DNA of 64,000 nt from Streptomyces xanthii (GCF_014621695.1 NZ_CP061281.1:7006001-7070000), one strand, 5' to 3'; counted from the stretch's first letter, positions 6,931 through 15,370 are shown. Notes: generated by a model not told the origin, from the sequence alone. Program-made: numbers and translations.

Positions 6931-8229
6931 ATGGGTCAGCAGGAGAAGGTGTCGACGAGCCTCGCCGGTGCGGTCAGCGAGGGCATCAGCGCCTCACTCG
7001 CCCCCGTCGACGCGGAGCTCGAGCGCCGCTACCCGGGAGACCCCGGCACCCGCCAGCCGGTCCACACGGTCTACGTACCGGGCGACGCCTTCGACGCCGG
7101 CACCATCCGGTCCTGGGGCGACCAGGCGCTCGCGATGCTCGACGAGCACGCGCCGGACGCCGCCTCGTTCGCCGAGGTCCTCGGCCTGAGCGACGAGCTC
7201 GCCGAGCCCGTCTACAGCCGCGTCCGCGCCAAGCTGGAGCGCGAGCCCGTCGAGGACCTCCGGGTCGACTTCGAGGACGGCTACCGCCCCAAGTCCGACG
7301 CCGACGAGGACGAGACGGCCGCCCGTGCCGCCCGCGTCATCTCCGAGGCGTTCGCGAACGGCACCGCCGCCCCGTACATGGGCATCCGCATGAAGTGCAT
7401 GGAGGCCCCGGTCCGCGACCGCGGCATCCGCACCCTCGACATCTTCCTCACCGGCCTCATGGAGCACGGCGGCCTGCCCGAGGGACTCGTCCTCACGCTG
7501 CCGAAGGTGACGTACCCGGAGCAGGTCACCGCGATGGTGCGGCTCGTCGAGGCCTTCGAGAAGCAGCACGGCCTGGACGCCGGCCGGATCGGCTTCGAGA
7601 TCCAGATCGAGACCAGCCAGTCCATCCTCGGCGCCGACGGCACCGCCGCCGTGGCCAAGATGATCGACGCCGCCGAAGGCCGCGCCACCGGTCTGCACTA
7701 CGGCACCTTCGACTACAGCGCCTGCCTCGGCGTCTCCGCCGCCTACCAGGCCAGCGACCACCCGGCCGCCGACTACGCGAAGGCCGTCATGCAGGTCGCC
7801 GCCGCCGGCACGGGCGTCCGCGTCTCGGACGGCTCCACCAACGTCCTGCCGATCGGCACGACCGCCAAGGTCCACGACGCGATGCGCCTGCACTACGGCC
7901 TCACCCGCCGCGCCCTGGCCCGCGCCTACTACCAGGGCTGGGACATGCACCCGGGCCACATCCCCACCCGCTACGCCGCCGTCTTCGCCTTCTACCGCGA
8001 GGGCTTCGAGGCCGCCGCCGCGCGCCTCGCCGCCTACGCCAAGCAGGCCGCCGGCGACATCGCCGACGAGCCCGCCACCGCCAAGGCCCTCGCCGGCTAC
8101 CTGCTGCGCGGCATGGACTGCGGTGCCCTCGACTCCGGCGAGGTCGTCAGCCGGACCGGCCTCACGCTCGCCGGGCTCGAGCACTACGCGGGCCCGCGCC
8201 GCGGCGACCTGACGGTCAAGGGCAAGTAG
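6931..8229 (+). CDS. HpcH/HpaI aldolase/citrate lyase-like protein (DUF6986 type)
   Basis: A 432-aa TIM-barrel protein of the HpcH/HpaI aldolase, citrate lyase and malate synthase-like superfamily. Visible marks are VDFEDGYRPKSDADEDETAA (acidic metal-binding region), MGIRMKCMEAPVRDRGIRTLDIF, a glutamate-rich strand GFEIQIETSQSI and the C-terminal YYQGWDMHPGHIPTRYAA. It probably cleaves or condenses a 2-oxo acid in a metal-dependent way. ATG 6931 is preceded by GGAGGG at 7 nt; upstream in-frame starts would include the operator. It has its own promoter and a terminator at 8270-8295. The substrate is unknown. Confidence 0.8.
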   Translation: MGQQEKVSTSLAGAVSEGISASLAPVDAELERRYPGDPGTRQPVHTVYVPGDAFDAGTIRSWGDQALAMLDEHAPDAASFAEVLGLSDELAEPVYSRVRAKLEREPVEDLRVDFEDGYRPKSDADEDETAARAARVISEAFANGTAAPYMGIRMKCMEAPVRDRGIRTLDIFLTGLMEHGGLPEGLVLTLPKVTYPEQVTAMVRLVEAFEKQHGLDAGRIGFEIQIETSQSILGADGTAAVAKMIDAAEGRATGLHYGTFDYSACLGVSAAYQASDHPAADYAKAVMQVAAAGTGVRVSDGSTNVLPIGTTAKVHDAMRLHYGLTRRALARAYYQGWDMHPGHIPTRYAAVFAFYREGFEAAAARLAAYAKQAAGDIADEPATAKALAGYLLRGMDCGALDSGEVVSRTGLTLAGLEHYAGPRRGDLTVKGK

Positions 8230-8269
8230 CCCCCGGCGCGCACTCCGTAGCGCGTCGCGAAGACTCTGT

Positions 8270-8295
8270 CCCTCCCCGGGGTCGGCCGGGGAGGG
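8270..8295. terminator. Bidirectional hairpin between aldolase and LacI regulator
   Basis: CCCTCCCCGG (8270-8279) and CCGGGGAGGG (8286-8295) form a perfect 10-bp stem with a 6-nt loop. The rest of the gap, about 8296-8501, shows nothing I can name. Confidence 0.75.
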
Positions 8296-8501
8296 GCAGA
8301 AGTGTGTCCGGGGGTCCGCCGGCCGGGTCGGTGGGCGGGTGGCCGTTCGCCGGGGCGCGCCGGATGTGGCCGCGGCGTGGCGTCCCGGCTGTGTTCGCGC
8401 CGGGGCTCTCAGCTGGTCGCCGGGTGCGATGCCGCCGAAGTCGATCGGCGGCGCTGCTGCCCGGACCGCGAAACCGCTGCGTCCCGGACCGGCCTGACGG
8501 G

Positions 8502-9539
8502 TCAGTCGGCCGGAGGCAGCTCGCCCGAGCCGCGCCGGATCAGCCGCGTCGGCAGCTCGATGCGCTCCGGGAGCAGGGTCGCCCCGTCCAGCTGGCGGAA
8601 CAGCCGCTCGGCGGCCGTGCGGCCCAGCTGCGCCGCGTCCTGCGCGACGACGGTCACGCCGGGGCTCAGCAGGTCGCCCAGCTCGATGTCGTCGAAGCCC
8701 ACGAGCGCCACGGAGCGCCGCTGCTCGGCCAGGACACGGATCACGGTGACCGTCACACGGTTGTTCCCCGCGAAGATCGCGGTCACCGGGTCGGGCCCGG
8801 TCAGCATCTCCTCGGCGGCCCGCCGCACGCGCTCCGGGTCGGTGACGCCCAGCGACATCCAGCGGTCCGCCACCGGTATGCCGGCGTCCTCCATCGCGGC
8901 GCGGTAGCCGCGCAGTCGCTCCGCGGCCGTGTGGATGCGCGGCTGGTCGCCGATGAAGCCGATCCGCCGGTGCCCGCCCGCGATCAGGTGCGCGACGCCG
9001 TCCCGGGCCCCGCCGAAGCTGTCCGACAGGACCACGTCCGCGTCGATCCGCCCGGCCGGACGGTCCACGAACACGGTGGCCACACCCGCCGCGATCTCCG
9101 GCTCCAGATAACGGTGGTCGTCCCCGGCCGGGATCACCACGAGGCCGTCCACGCGCCGCGCGCACAGCGCGAGCACCAGCTCCTGCTCGCGCTCCGGGTC
9201 CTCCGCGCTCGACCCGTTGATGAGCAGCGCGCCGTGCGCCCGCGCGACCTCCTCCACGGCCCGGCTGAGCGGCCCGTAGAACGGGTCGGCGAGATCCTCC
9301 AGGACGAGGCCGATGCTCGCCGTACGGCCCTTGCGCAGGACGCGGGCGCTGTCGTTGCGCCGGAAGCCGAGTGCGGCGATCGCCTCCTGCACGCGCCGCT
9401 CGGTGTCCGGGGTGACGCCGGGTTCCCCGTTGACGACGCGGGACACGGTCTTGAGGCCGACTCCGGCCCGCGCGGCGACGTCCTTCATCGTCGGGCGGTT
9501 GCCGTAGCGGCTCTCGGTGCGGCGGGCGGTACGGTCCAC
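8502..9539 (-). CDS. LacI-family transcriptional regulator
   Basis: A 345-aa repressor. The helix-turn-helix is PTMKDVAARAGVGLKTVSRVVNGEPGVTPDT (residues about 16-47) with the hinge region ALGFRRNDSARVLRKGRTASIGLV, followed by a periplasmic-binding-protein-like sugar domain. The GTG at 9539 is chosen over MKDVAA (9488) because homologues carry the basic SRYGNRPT lead-in and AGGACAG lies upstream. The frame is open to 9674 but that covers the promoter. A perfect palindrome (9670-9681) lies next to its -10 box, so autoregulation is likely. Its neighbour, transcribed divergently, is a ROK sugar kinase. Confidence 0.92.
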   Translation of the reverse strand: MDRTARRTESRYGNRPTMKDVAARAGVGLKTVSRVVNGEPGVTPDTERRVQEAIAALGFRRNDSARVLRKGRTASIGLVLEDLADPFYGPLSRAVEEVARAHGALLINGSSAEDPEREQELVLALCARRVDGLVVIPAGDDHRYLEPEIAAGVATVFVDRPAGRIDADVVLSDSFGGARDGVAHLIAGGHRRIGFIGDQPRIHTAAERLRGYRAAMEDAGIPVADRWMSLGVTDPERVRRAAEEMLTGPDPVTAIFAGNNRVTVTVIRVLAEQRRSVALVGFDDIELGDLLSPGVTVVAQDAAQLGRTAAERLFRQLDGATLLPERIELPTRLIRRGSGELPPAD

Positions 9540-9656
9540 TGTGCGCTGTCCTGTCCTGTCGTCGCGGCCGTGCGACCGGTCGAGGCGACCGCACTCGGAG
9601 GCGGGGCGACGGCCGTTCGTCAGGTGTTCATGATGCGGTATGCCGGTGTGGCGTCG

Positions 9657-9682
9657 AGCATAGGCCCTGGACAACGTTGTCA
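9657..9682. promoter_or_regulatory. LacI-type operator with the regulator's -10 box
   Basis: GACAACGTTGTC (9670-9681) is a perfect 12-bp palindrome with the central CG typical of LacI-family operators. On the minus strand TATGCT (9662-9657) is the -10 of the LacI gene, so the operator occupies the promoter spacer. Confidence 0.75.
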
Positions 9683-9778
9683 GGCTCGGGGGAGACTGTC
9701 GACCGCATGCTCAGGCTTCCTTACAGTTGCCTCCTCGACCTGCCTTTTCCCGGCCTTCCCCAGGGGGATCCGACACCG

Positions 9779-10741
9779 ATGCACATGGACCTCGTCGCCG
9801 CGCTGGACATCGGCGGCACCAAGATCGCCGGCGCCCTGGTGGACGACCGGGGCCGCATCCTGCTGCGGGCGCAGCGGCCGACGCCCGCGCAGGAGGACGG
9901 CGACACGGTGATGGGCGCGGTCGAGGCGGTGCTCGACGAGCTCGCGGCCTCCCCGCTGTGGTCCGGCGCCCGCGCCGTGGGCATCGGCAGCGCGGGACCC
10001 GTGGACCGCCTCGGGGGCACGGTCAGCCCGGTCAACGTGCCCGGCTGGCGCGGCTTCCCGCTCGTCTCCCGCGTGCGGTCCCACGTCGGCGGCCTGCCCG
10101 TCGAGCTCGTCGGCGACGGCGTGGCGATGACGGCCGCCGAGCACTGGCAGGGCGCCGCGCGCGGTCACGACAACGCGCTGTGCATGGTGGTCTCCACCGG
10201 CGTCGGCGGCGGCCTGATCCTGGGCGGACAGCTGCACCCCGGCCCGACGGGCAACGCGGGCCACATCGGCCACATCAGCGTCGATCTCGACGGCGATCTC
10301 TGCCCCTGCGGTGCCCGCGGCTGCGTCGAGCGCATCGCGAGCGGTCCGAACATCGCGCGGCGCGCCCTCTCCGACGGCTGGCGCCCCGGGCCCGACGGTG
10401 ACGCGTCCGCCGCCGCGGTGGCCCGCGCCGCCCGGGCGGGCGACCGGGCGGCCGTCGCCTCCTTCGAGCGCGCGGCCCAGGCCCTGGCCGCCGGCATCGC
10501 CGCCACCGCGACGCTCGTCGAGATCGACATCGCCGTCATCGGCGGGGGAGTGGCGAAGGCGGGCGAGGTCCTCTTCGCGCCGCTGCGCCGCGCCCTGCGC
10601 GACTACGCCACGCTCTCCTTCGTCCAGCGCCTCGAGGTGGCCCCCGCGTCCACGGGGACCGACGCGGGGCTCGTCGGGGCGGCCGCCGCGGCACTGCGCA
10701 TGGGCGCACGCGCGGGCGAGGCGCATCCGCAGGCCGTGTGA
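9779..10741 (+). CDS. ROK-family sugar kinase (glucokinase-like)
   Basis: A 320-aa ROK protein with the ATP-binding motif DIGGTKIAGALVDDRG near the N-terminus and the zinc-binding ROK signature CPCGARGCVERIASG. There is no N-terminal helix-turn-helix, so it is an enzyme and not a NagC-type repressor. It should phosphorylate a hexose. ATG 9779 is preceded by AGGGGG; the open frame back to 9677 would start inside the LacI operator. It diverges from the LacI gene and is probably controlled by it. A hairpin at 10788-10815 ends the unit. Confidence 0.88.
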   Translation: MHMDLVAALDIGGTKIAGALVDDRGRILLRAQRPTPAQEDGDTVMGAVEAVLDELAASPLWSGARAVGIGSAGPVDRLGGTVSPVNVPGWRGFPLVSRVRSHVGGLPVELVGDGVAMTAAEHWQGAARGHDNALCMVVSTGVGGGLILGGQLHPGPTGNAGHIGHISVDLDGDLCPCGARGCVERIASGPNIARRALSDGWRPGPDGDASAAAVARAARAGDRAAVASFERAAQALAAGIAATATLVEIDIAVIGGGVAKAGEVLFAPLRRALRDYATLSFVQRLEVAPASTGTDAGLVGAAAAALRMGARAGEAHPQAV

Positions 10742-10787
10742 CGCCATGCCCGCCGGTGTTCCGCACACCGCCGTTCACCTGCCCTTC

Positions 10788-10815
10788 GCCCGGAATTCGT
10801 ACGCGATTTCCGGGC
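10788..10815 (+). terminator. Hairpin after ROK kinase
   Basis: GCCCGGAA (10788-10795) and TTCCGGGC (10808-10815) form a perfect 8-bp stem with a 12-nt loop. Confidence 0.5.
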
Positions 10816-10838
10816 ATCGCGGGCTTCTGACGCCGTGC

Positions 10839-10868
10839 TTGAAGTGCGTGCTCCTGTTCCCCTACGGT
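10839..10868 (+). promoter_or_regulatory. Promoter for the methyltransferase gene
   Basis: TTGAAG (10839-10844), 18 nt, TACGGT (10863-10868). The leader would be about 87 nt. Confidence 0.5.
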
Positions 10869-10961
10869 CGCTGGAACGCGGCGCCCCCACAGCGCTCGTC
10901 CCCCACCCCCCTTACCCCCATGTACGCCGTCACGTCGTCTACCCGTGAGGGTCACCGAACC

Positions 10962-11840
10962 ATGCGAGCGCTACTTTCCGGCAAGACCGCCCGACGGGCC
11001 CTGCGCCCGGTCGTCGACCTCATCGACCAGCGGATCGACCAGCGCGTCGAACGCCGCGTCGCACCTCTGCGCCATCGCCAGCGGCCTCTGGAGCTTCTGC
11101 TCGACGGCACGGGACGCGGACCGTCCCGGCTCCCCGCCCAGGTCCATCTCGACCGCCTCGTCGGGGAGTTGGAGCAGCTGACCGGCGACCGCGCGGGCGC
11201 GGAACGCAATGTCGCCCAGTCGTTCCGCCTCCTCATCGCCCTGGAGTCCCTCGGCGTCGGCCGCATCGCCGGCGGCACCATGAACATCTGCGGCAAGCTC
11301 TCCGCCGTCCCGCTGCTCGACCCGCCGAACGACGACGTCCTCGAGATCGGCACGCTCTACGGGATGTTCGGCGCGGCCATGATCCGGATGCTGGAGCGCG
11401 CGGGACGCGATCCGCGCCTGACGATCGTCGATCCGCTCGCCGGACTGCAGCTCCAGCCGGGCACCACCGAGGGCGCCGACCCGACGGGCACCCCCGTGCG
11501 GGGCGCCGCCGTCCGCACCAACCTCGCCCTCGCCGGCGAGGCGGGCGCCGCGGCCCGCATCCAGCGCGGCTTCTCCGGCGACCCGGACGTCCGCACCGCC
11601 GTCGCCGACCGCGCCTACGGCGTGATCATCGTCGACGGCGACCACTCGGCACCGGGCGTGGCGGCGGACCTGGCCTGGGCCGAGGAGATCGCGGCACCGG
11701 GCGCCATCGTCGTCCTCGACGACTTCGGCCACGCCAAGTGGCCGGGCATCAAGGAGGCGTTCGAGAAGCACATGGCGGGCGACACCCGCCTGAGGTTCCT
11801 GGGCCAGGCGGCCAACTCGGGGTTCCTGCGGGCGGATTGA
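10962..11840 (+). CDS. Class I SAM-dependent methyltransferase
   Basis: A 292-aa protein with a basic N-terminal arm (GKTARRALRPVVDLIDQRID) followed by a methyltransferase_24-type Rossmann domain. Motif I is DDVLEIGTLYGMFGAAMIRML; an acidic strand end TIVDPLAG and the catalytic-region DGDHSAPGVAADLAWAEE and VVLDDFG follow. The ATG at 10962 has GAGGG upstream; an in-frame ATG at 10920 is possible. The acceptor is unknown. It converges on the LysE gene, and no biosynthetic partner lies nearby. Confidence 0.8.
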   Translation: MRALLSGKTARRALRPVVDLIDQRIDQRVERRVAPLRHRQRPLELLLDGTGRGPSRLPAQVHLDRLVGELEQLTGDRAGAERNVAQSFRLLIALESLGVGRIAGGTMNICGKLSAVPLLDPPNDDVLEIGTLYGMFGAAMIRMLERAGRDPRLTIVDPLAGLQLQPGTTEGADPTGTPVRGAAVRTNLALAGEAGAAARIQRGFSGDPDVRTAVADRAYGVIIVDGDHSAPGVAADLAWAEEIAAPGAIVVLDDFGHAKWPGIKEAFEKHMAGDTRLRFLGQAANSGFLRAD

Positions 11841-11890
11841 CGGCCGTCGACGGGCACCGGGCCGCACGCGCGCAGCAGGCTGCCCGGGCC

Positions 11891-12508
11891 TCAGCCGACG
11901 AGGCGCTCCACCAGGAGCAGGGCGCCGATGGCGATCATCATGGCGCCGCTGACGCGGGTGACGATGCGGGCGGCCGAGGGGCGGGTGCTCAGGACCGTGC
12001 GGGCCAGCACGCCGACGGCCAGATAGACGACCGCGCACGCGATGAGGTGCACGGTGCTCAGCAGGCCCGTCTGCGCGGCGGCCGGCCAGCCCGTGGCGGG
12101 GTCGATGAACTGCGGGAACAGGGAGAAGTACAGCAGCAGGGCCTTCGGGTTCAGGCCGCTGGTCCCCGCCCCCTTGATCATGGCTTGCAGCCGGGACGTG
12201 TCGGGGCCCTCTGCGGCTGCCGCCGGCACGGCCGGCTGCCGCAGCACGCCCCAGCCCAGCCACAGCAGATAGCCGGCGCCCGCGACGGTCAGTGCCGTGA
12301 GCGCGGCCGGGTAGCTCGCCACGACGACCGCCAGGCCGGCGACGGCGACGAGGGCGTAGACCGCGTGACCGGCGATCAGTCCGGCCACCGCCGGGACGAC
12401 GGAACGCCCCCGCAGTCCGGCGGAGATCGCGTAGGCCCAGTCCGCGCCCGGAGTGAACACCAGCAGCAGGTCCACCATCAGGAAGGCCGCCAGCGTCGTC
12501 GTGTCCAT
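11891..12508 (-). CDS. LysE/RhtB-family amino acid exporter
   Basis: A 205-aa membrane protein with about six hydrophobic segments. The family N-terminus LLLVFTPGADWAYAISAGLRGR and the GAGYLLWLGWGVLR segment are diagnostic for LysE/RhtB. It exports amino acids or related small molecules. ATG 12508 has GAGAGGGA upstream on the minus strand. It diverges from an Lrp/AsnC regulator 110 nt away, the standard arrangement for amino-acid-responsive control of an exporter. Confidence 0.92.
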   Translation of the reverse strand: MDTTTLAAFLMVDLLLVFTPGADWAYAISAGLRGRSVVPAVAGLIAGHAVYALVAVAGLAVVVASYPAALTALTVAGAGYLLWLGWGVLRQPAVPAAAAEGPDTSRLQAMIKGAGTSGLNPKALLLYFSLFPQFIDPATGWPAAAQTGLLSTVHLIACAVVYLAVGVLARTVLSTRPSAARIVTRVSGAMMIAIGALLLVERLVG

Positions 12509-12618
12509 CGATCGTTCCCTCTCGCATTGTTGCTCTGGAGGGAAGGCTAGGTCGAATGCCCCCGAAGGTGTTTGCATCCTTACCCCGCTACGGCGCTGCC
12601 TGGGGGAGAATATTCGCC

Positions 12619-13071
12619 ATGGACGCCTTGGATCGGAAAATTCTTGCTGAGCTGCAGTTCGACGGCCGTCTGACGATCACCGAGCTGGCCGCCCGGGTGC
12701 AGCTCAGCGTCTCGCCCTGCCACCGCCGGCTGCGCGACCTCGAACGAGAGGGCGCGATCCGTGGCTACCGCGCGGTCGTCGACCCGGCGGCCGTCGGCCT
12801 GAACTTCGAGGCGCTGGTCTTCGCGACCCTGCGCTGGGAGACCCCGGACACGGTGACGGCCTTCGAAGAGGCGGTCACCGCCGTCCCGCACGTCCTCCAG
12901 GCGCAACGCCTCTTCGGCGAGCCGGACTACCTCCTGCGCGTGGCCACCAGCGACCTCGCCGCCTTCCAGCAGCTCTACGACGAACAGCTGGCGCGACTGC
13001 CCGGAGTCCAGCGCCTGACCTCCACCCTGGTCATGAAGAACGTGATCGCCGACCGGCCTCTGCCCGAGTAG
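12619..13071 (+). CDS. Lrp/AsnC-family transcriptional regulator
   Basis: A 150-aa feast/famine regulator. The helix-turn-helix is MDALDRKILAELQFDGRLTITELAARVQLSVSPCHRRLRDLE (residues 1-42), followed by a RAM ligand-binding domain (VVDPAAVGLNFEALVF to the C-terminus). ATG 12619 has GGGGGAG about 10 nt upstream. It probably controls the divergent LysE exporter and itself. Its last 41 bases overlap the 3' end of the small convergent zinc-ribbon gene. Confidence 0.92.
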   Translation: MDALDRKILAELQFDGRLTITELAARVQLSVSPCHRRLRDLEREGAIRGYRAVVDPAAVGLNFEALVFATLRWETPDTVTAFEEAVTAVPHVLQAQRLFGEPDYLLRVATSDLAAFQQLYDEQLARLPGVQRLTSTLVMKNVIADRPLPE

Positions 13072-13441
13072 GTGCGGCGGCCCGGAGCGGCCGGGATGTC
13101 CCGCGCTGCCGGTCCGCGCGGCGGCGGGTCTCCGCCCGCAGGGCCGTCAGCCACGGCCAGAGGTCGGGGAGGGCCTGTTCCGGGCACACCAGCACGTGCT
13201 CGATGCGACACTGCTGCGCGCCGTCCACGGGGCAGACGCCGTAGACGGTCACCCGGCCGTCGGACAGTTCGATCCACCGGCGCTCGGCGGGCACCACATG
13301 GGCGGGGACGCGCAGGGCCGGCTCGAGGCGGACGAGGTCGTGTTCCGGCGTCCGGGCCTCCTCCTGCGGGAGTCCGCAGGCCGGGCAGGGCAATTCGGGG
13401 GCCGTCCGCAACCGGCGGAGCTTCTCGTCGGAATCGCTCAT
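13031..13441 (-). CDS. Small zinc-ribbon-like hypothetical protein
   Basis: A 136-aa unrecognised protein. Cysteines are grouped as CPAC (about residue 19), CPVDGAQQC and VLVCPE, which looks like a zinc ribbon or treble-clef metal site. The C-terminus is Arg-rich. Its stop lies inside the Lrp gene (41-bp convergent overlap). The ATG has no clear ribosome-binding site. Coding probability rests on codon bias and the ordered cysteines; it could be shorter at the C-terminus than the open frame suggests. Confidence 0.6.
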   Translation of the reverse strand: MSDSDEKLRRLRTAPELPCPACGLPQEEARTPEHDLVRLEPALRVPAHVVPAERRWIELSDGRVTVYGVCPVDGAQQCRIEHVLVCPEQALPDLWPWLTALRAETRRRADRQRGTSRPLRAAAPTRAEAGRRSRSS

Positions 13442-13596
13442 GTACCGAGCGTGCGGGCTGCCCGCGGACGCCACAGGATCGGCAATCGGACGGGACGGGT
13501 GGGCAAGCGCGGGCGGAGGGCGACACGTGAGGCGCCCGAGGCCCCGTCGGTGCGCGGACGCCTCGTGCGGCGCGGCCGACGGACGCCCCCGGATGC

Positions 13597-13983
13597 TCAG
13601 CGGAGGGCTTCGTGGAGGGTGGGCACCGGGGTCAGGGTCTCGGTGAGTCCGGCCACGTCGATGATGCGCAGGGTCAGAGGGTGGCGGCAGACCACCGTCG
13701 TGCGGGCGCCGCGGGCGCGGGTGCGGCGGCTGGCGCGGACCAGGAGGGTCAGGCCGGAGCAGTCGAGGAAGGTCGTGGCGGTCAGATCCACGGCCACGAC
13801 CCGGTACGGGCCCGCCGCGACGGTGTCCAGAAGCGGCGTCATCCGCTGGAGCGCGAGGATGTCGATCTCCCCGTCGAGCTCGACCACGACGCTGTCGCCG
13901 GTCTCGCGGACCACGGGCGGCGGGCCGGGGTCGGCGGCGGAACGGGTGAGGGTGAGGTGGTCTGCGCGGTGGCCCTGTCGCAT
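13597..13983 (-). CDS. STAS-domain anti-sigma factor antagonist
   Basis: A 128-aa STAS protein. The domain runs from about VVRETGDSVVVELDGEIDILALQRM to the end, and the phosphorylatable serine is in TTFLDCSGLTLLVRASR (Ser76). Such proteins bind anti-sigma kinases and release alternative sigma factors. The ATG at 13983 follows a G-rich stretch. The frame remains open to 14181, adding a Pro/Thr-rich segment of doubtful reality. The nearest HATPase anti-sigma candidate is at 37890, too far to be an obvious partner. Confidence 0.85.
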   Translation of the reverse strand: MRQGHRADHLTLTRSAADPGPPPVVRETGDSVVVELDGEIDILALQRMTPLLDTVAAGPYRVVAVDLTATTFLDCSGLTLLVRASRRTRARGARTTVVCRHPLTLRIIDVAGLTETLTPVPTLHEALR

Positions 13984-14287
13984 GGGTCCCCCCGGGTTCG
14001 GGCACCTGTCCGGCTCCGGGAGGGGAGCCGAGGGTGTGGTCACGGAATCTCGGTATGCGGACGTACACGCGGACGCCGGGGGCTGGGGCGTCTGCGCGGT
14101 CACGGTAACGGCCGGGCCCCCGGGTTGCCCCGAGGTCTCGAATTCCCGCACGGACTCGTCACTTGATGGAGTGAATCGCATGGTGGCGGGTTGACCGGCG
14201 GGGGCGTGTCCGACCCCTCATCAGTGTCTGGTTTCCGTGGCAGGGTGTTGCGGGCAAGCCTCTGGGGGCCGACGAAGAGGGGGAACC
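13984..14287. other. 304-base gap between STAS gene and kinase-NUDIX gene
   Basis: This divergent gap holds the promoters of both genes. I see no convincing -35/-10 pair, repeat or RNA. Part could encode an N-terminal extension of the STAS protein. Confidence 0.4.
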
Positions 14288-15277
14288 GTGATCGTCTGGG
14301 TCAACGGCGCGTCTCGTGCGGGCAAGACCACCGCCGCCCGGGAGCTGATCGATCTGATCCCGAACTGCACGCTCTTCGACCCCGAGGTGATCGACGCCGA
14401 ACTGGAGCGCCTGCTGCCGCCCAAGCGGCTCGCGGAAGTCAGCGACCGGCAGGACCTGCGCATCTGGCGACGCCTCGTGGTCGACACCGCCGCCGCCCTC
14501 CACGCCGAGCTGGGCGGGGTGCTCGTGGTGCCGCTGGCGCTGCTGCGCCAGGAGTACCGCGACGAGATCTTCGGAGGGCTCGCCGCCCGCCGCATCCCGG
14601 TCTGCCATGTGCTCCTCGCCCCAGGGGAAACGATCCTGCGCGAGCGAGACCCCGCCGGCGAGGCCCCGGCGGACATCGAGCCGTACCGTGCCGCGTTCAC
14701 GACCTGGCTCGCCGCCGACGCCTACCCGGTCGACAACGGCGCCCTGACCCCGCGTGAGACCGCGATACGGATCGCCGCCGCCGTCCGTACGGGGGAGGCG
14801 GCGCCCTGCGACATCGTGCAGACACCCGAACCGACCGCCGAGACCGTCGCCGCCGGTGTGCTCCTCTTCGACGCCGAGGACCGGGTGCTGCTCGTCGACC
14901 CGACGTACAAGCCGGGCTGGGAGTTCCCCGGCGGGGTCGTCGAACCGGGGGAGGCGCCGGCGCGGGCCGGGATGCGGGAGGTCGCCGAGGAGACCGGGAT
15001 ACGGCTCGTCGACGTGCCGGGGCTGCTGGTCGTCGACTGGGAGCGGCCCGTGCCTCCGGCGTACGGGGGGCTGCGGATGCTGTTCGACGGGGGGCGGCTG
15101 GAGCCCGGGGTCGAAGTCGTGCTGCCGGGGCCCGAGTTGCGGGCCTGGCGGTTCGTCACGGAGGAGGAGGCGGCGGGGTTGCTGCCGCCCGTGCGGTTCG
15201 AGCGGTTGCGGTGGGCGCTGAGGGCGCGGGAGCGCGGGGCCGCGCACTATCTGGAAGCGGGGGTGCCCCTGGGGTGA
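14288..15277 (+). CDS. P-loop kinase-NUDIX hydrolase fusion
   Basis: A 329-aa two-domain protein. Residues 1 to about 180 are a P-loop module resembling TmrB/AAA_33 kinases: VIVWVNGASRAGKTTAARE (Walker A, residues 7-15), then TLFDPEVIDAELERLL and a thymidylate-kinase-like LLAPGETILRER. Residues about 195-329 are a NUDIX domain with GGVVEPGEAPARAGMREVAEETGIR. The GTG start has AGGGGG upstream. A fusion suggests phosphorylation and nucleotide-derivative hydrolysis acting on related substrates, or self-sanitising. No partner genes are adjacent. Confidence 0.85.
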   Translation: MIVWVNGASRAGKTTAARELIDLIPNCTLFDPEVIDAELERLLPPKRLAEVSDRQDLRIWRRLVVDTAAALHAELGGVLVVPLALLRQEYRDEIFGGLAARRIPVCHVLLAPGETILRERDPAGEAPADIEPYRAAFTTWLAADAYPVDNGALTPRETAIRIAAAVRTGEAAPCDIVQTPEPTAETVAAGVLLFDAEDRVLLVDPTYKPGWEFPGGVVEPGEAPARAGMREVAEETGIRLVDVPGLLVVDWERPVPPAYGGLRMLFDGGRLEPGVEVVLPGPELRAWRFVTEEEAAGLLPPVRFERLRWALRARERGAAHYLEAGVPLG

Positions 15278-15290
15278 CCTGGGGCGTGGT

Positions 15291-15370
15291 GCGGGGAACT
15301 CGCCGTAGTTGTGAGGTGCGTTGTCGGCTTGCGGTGCGTCGTGGCCGGTAGCGCAGTTCCCCGCGCCCCT
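15291..15370. repeat. Dispersed GCGCAGTTCCCCGCGCCCCT element with inverted partner
   Basis: GCGCAGTTCCCCGCGCCCCT (15351-15370) recurs at 21234-21433. Its core AGTTCCCCGC (15355-15364) is inverted as GCGGGGAACT at 15291-15300. This sequence is a common intergenic element in Streptomyces. Confidence 0.7.

Noticed and set aside
6843..9911. A 1022-codon plus-strand open frame over the aldolase and LacI genes
   Set aside because: Wrong frame over one gene and antisense to another; the translation is Arg/Pro-rich without motifs.
13597..13983. A sigma-B-style partner-switch module formed by the STAS gene and the HATPase at 37890
   Set aside because: The genes are about 24 kb apart with no shared regulatory sequence, and Streptomyces carries many such proteins; pairing them would be guesswork.
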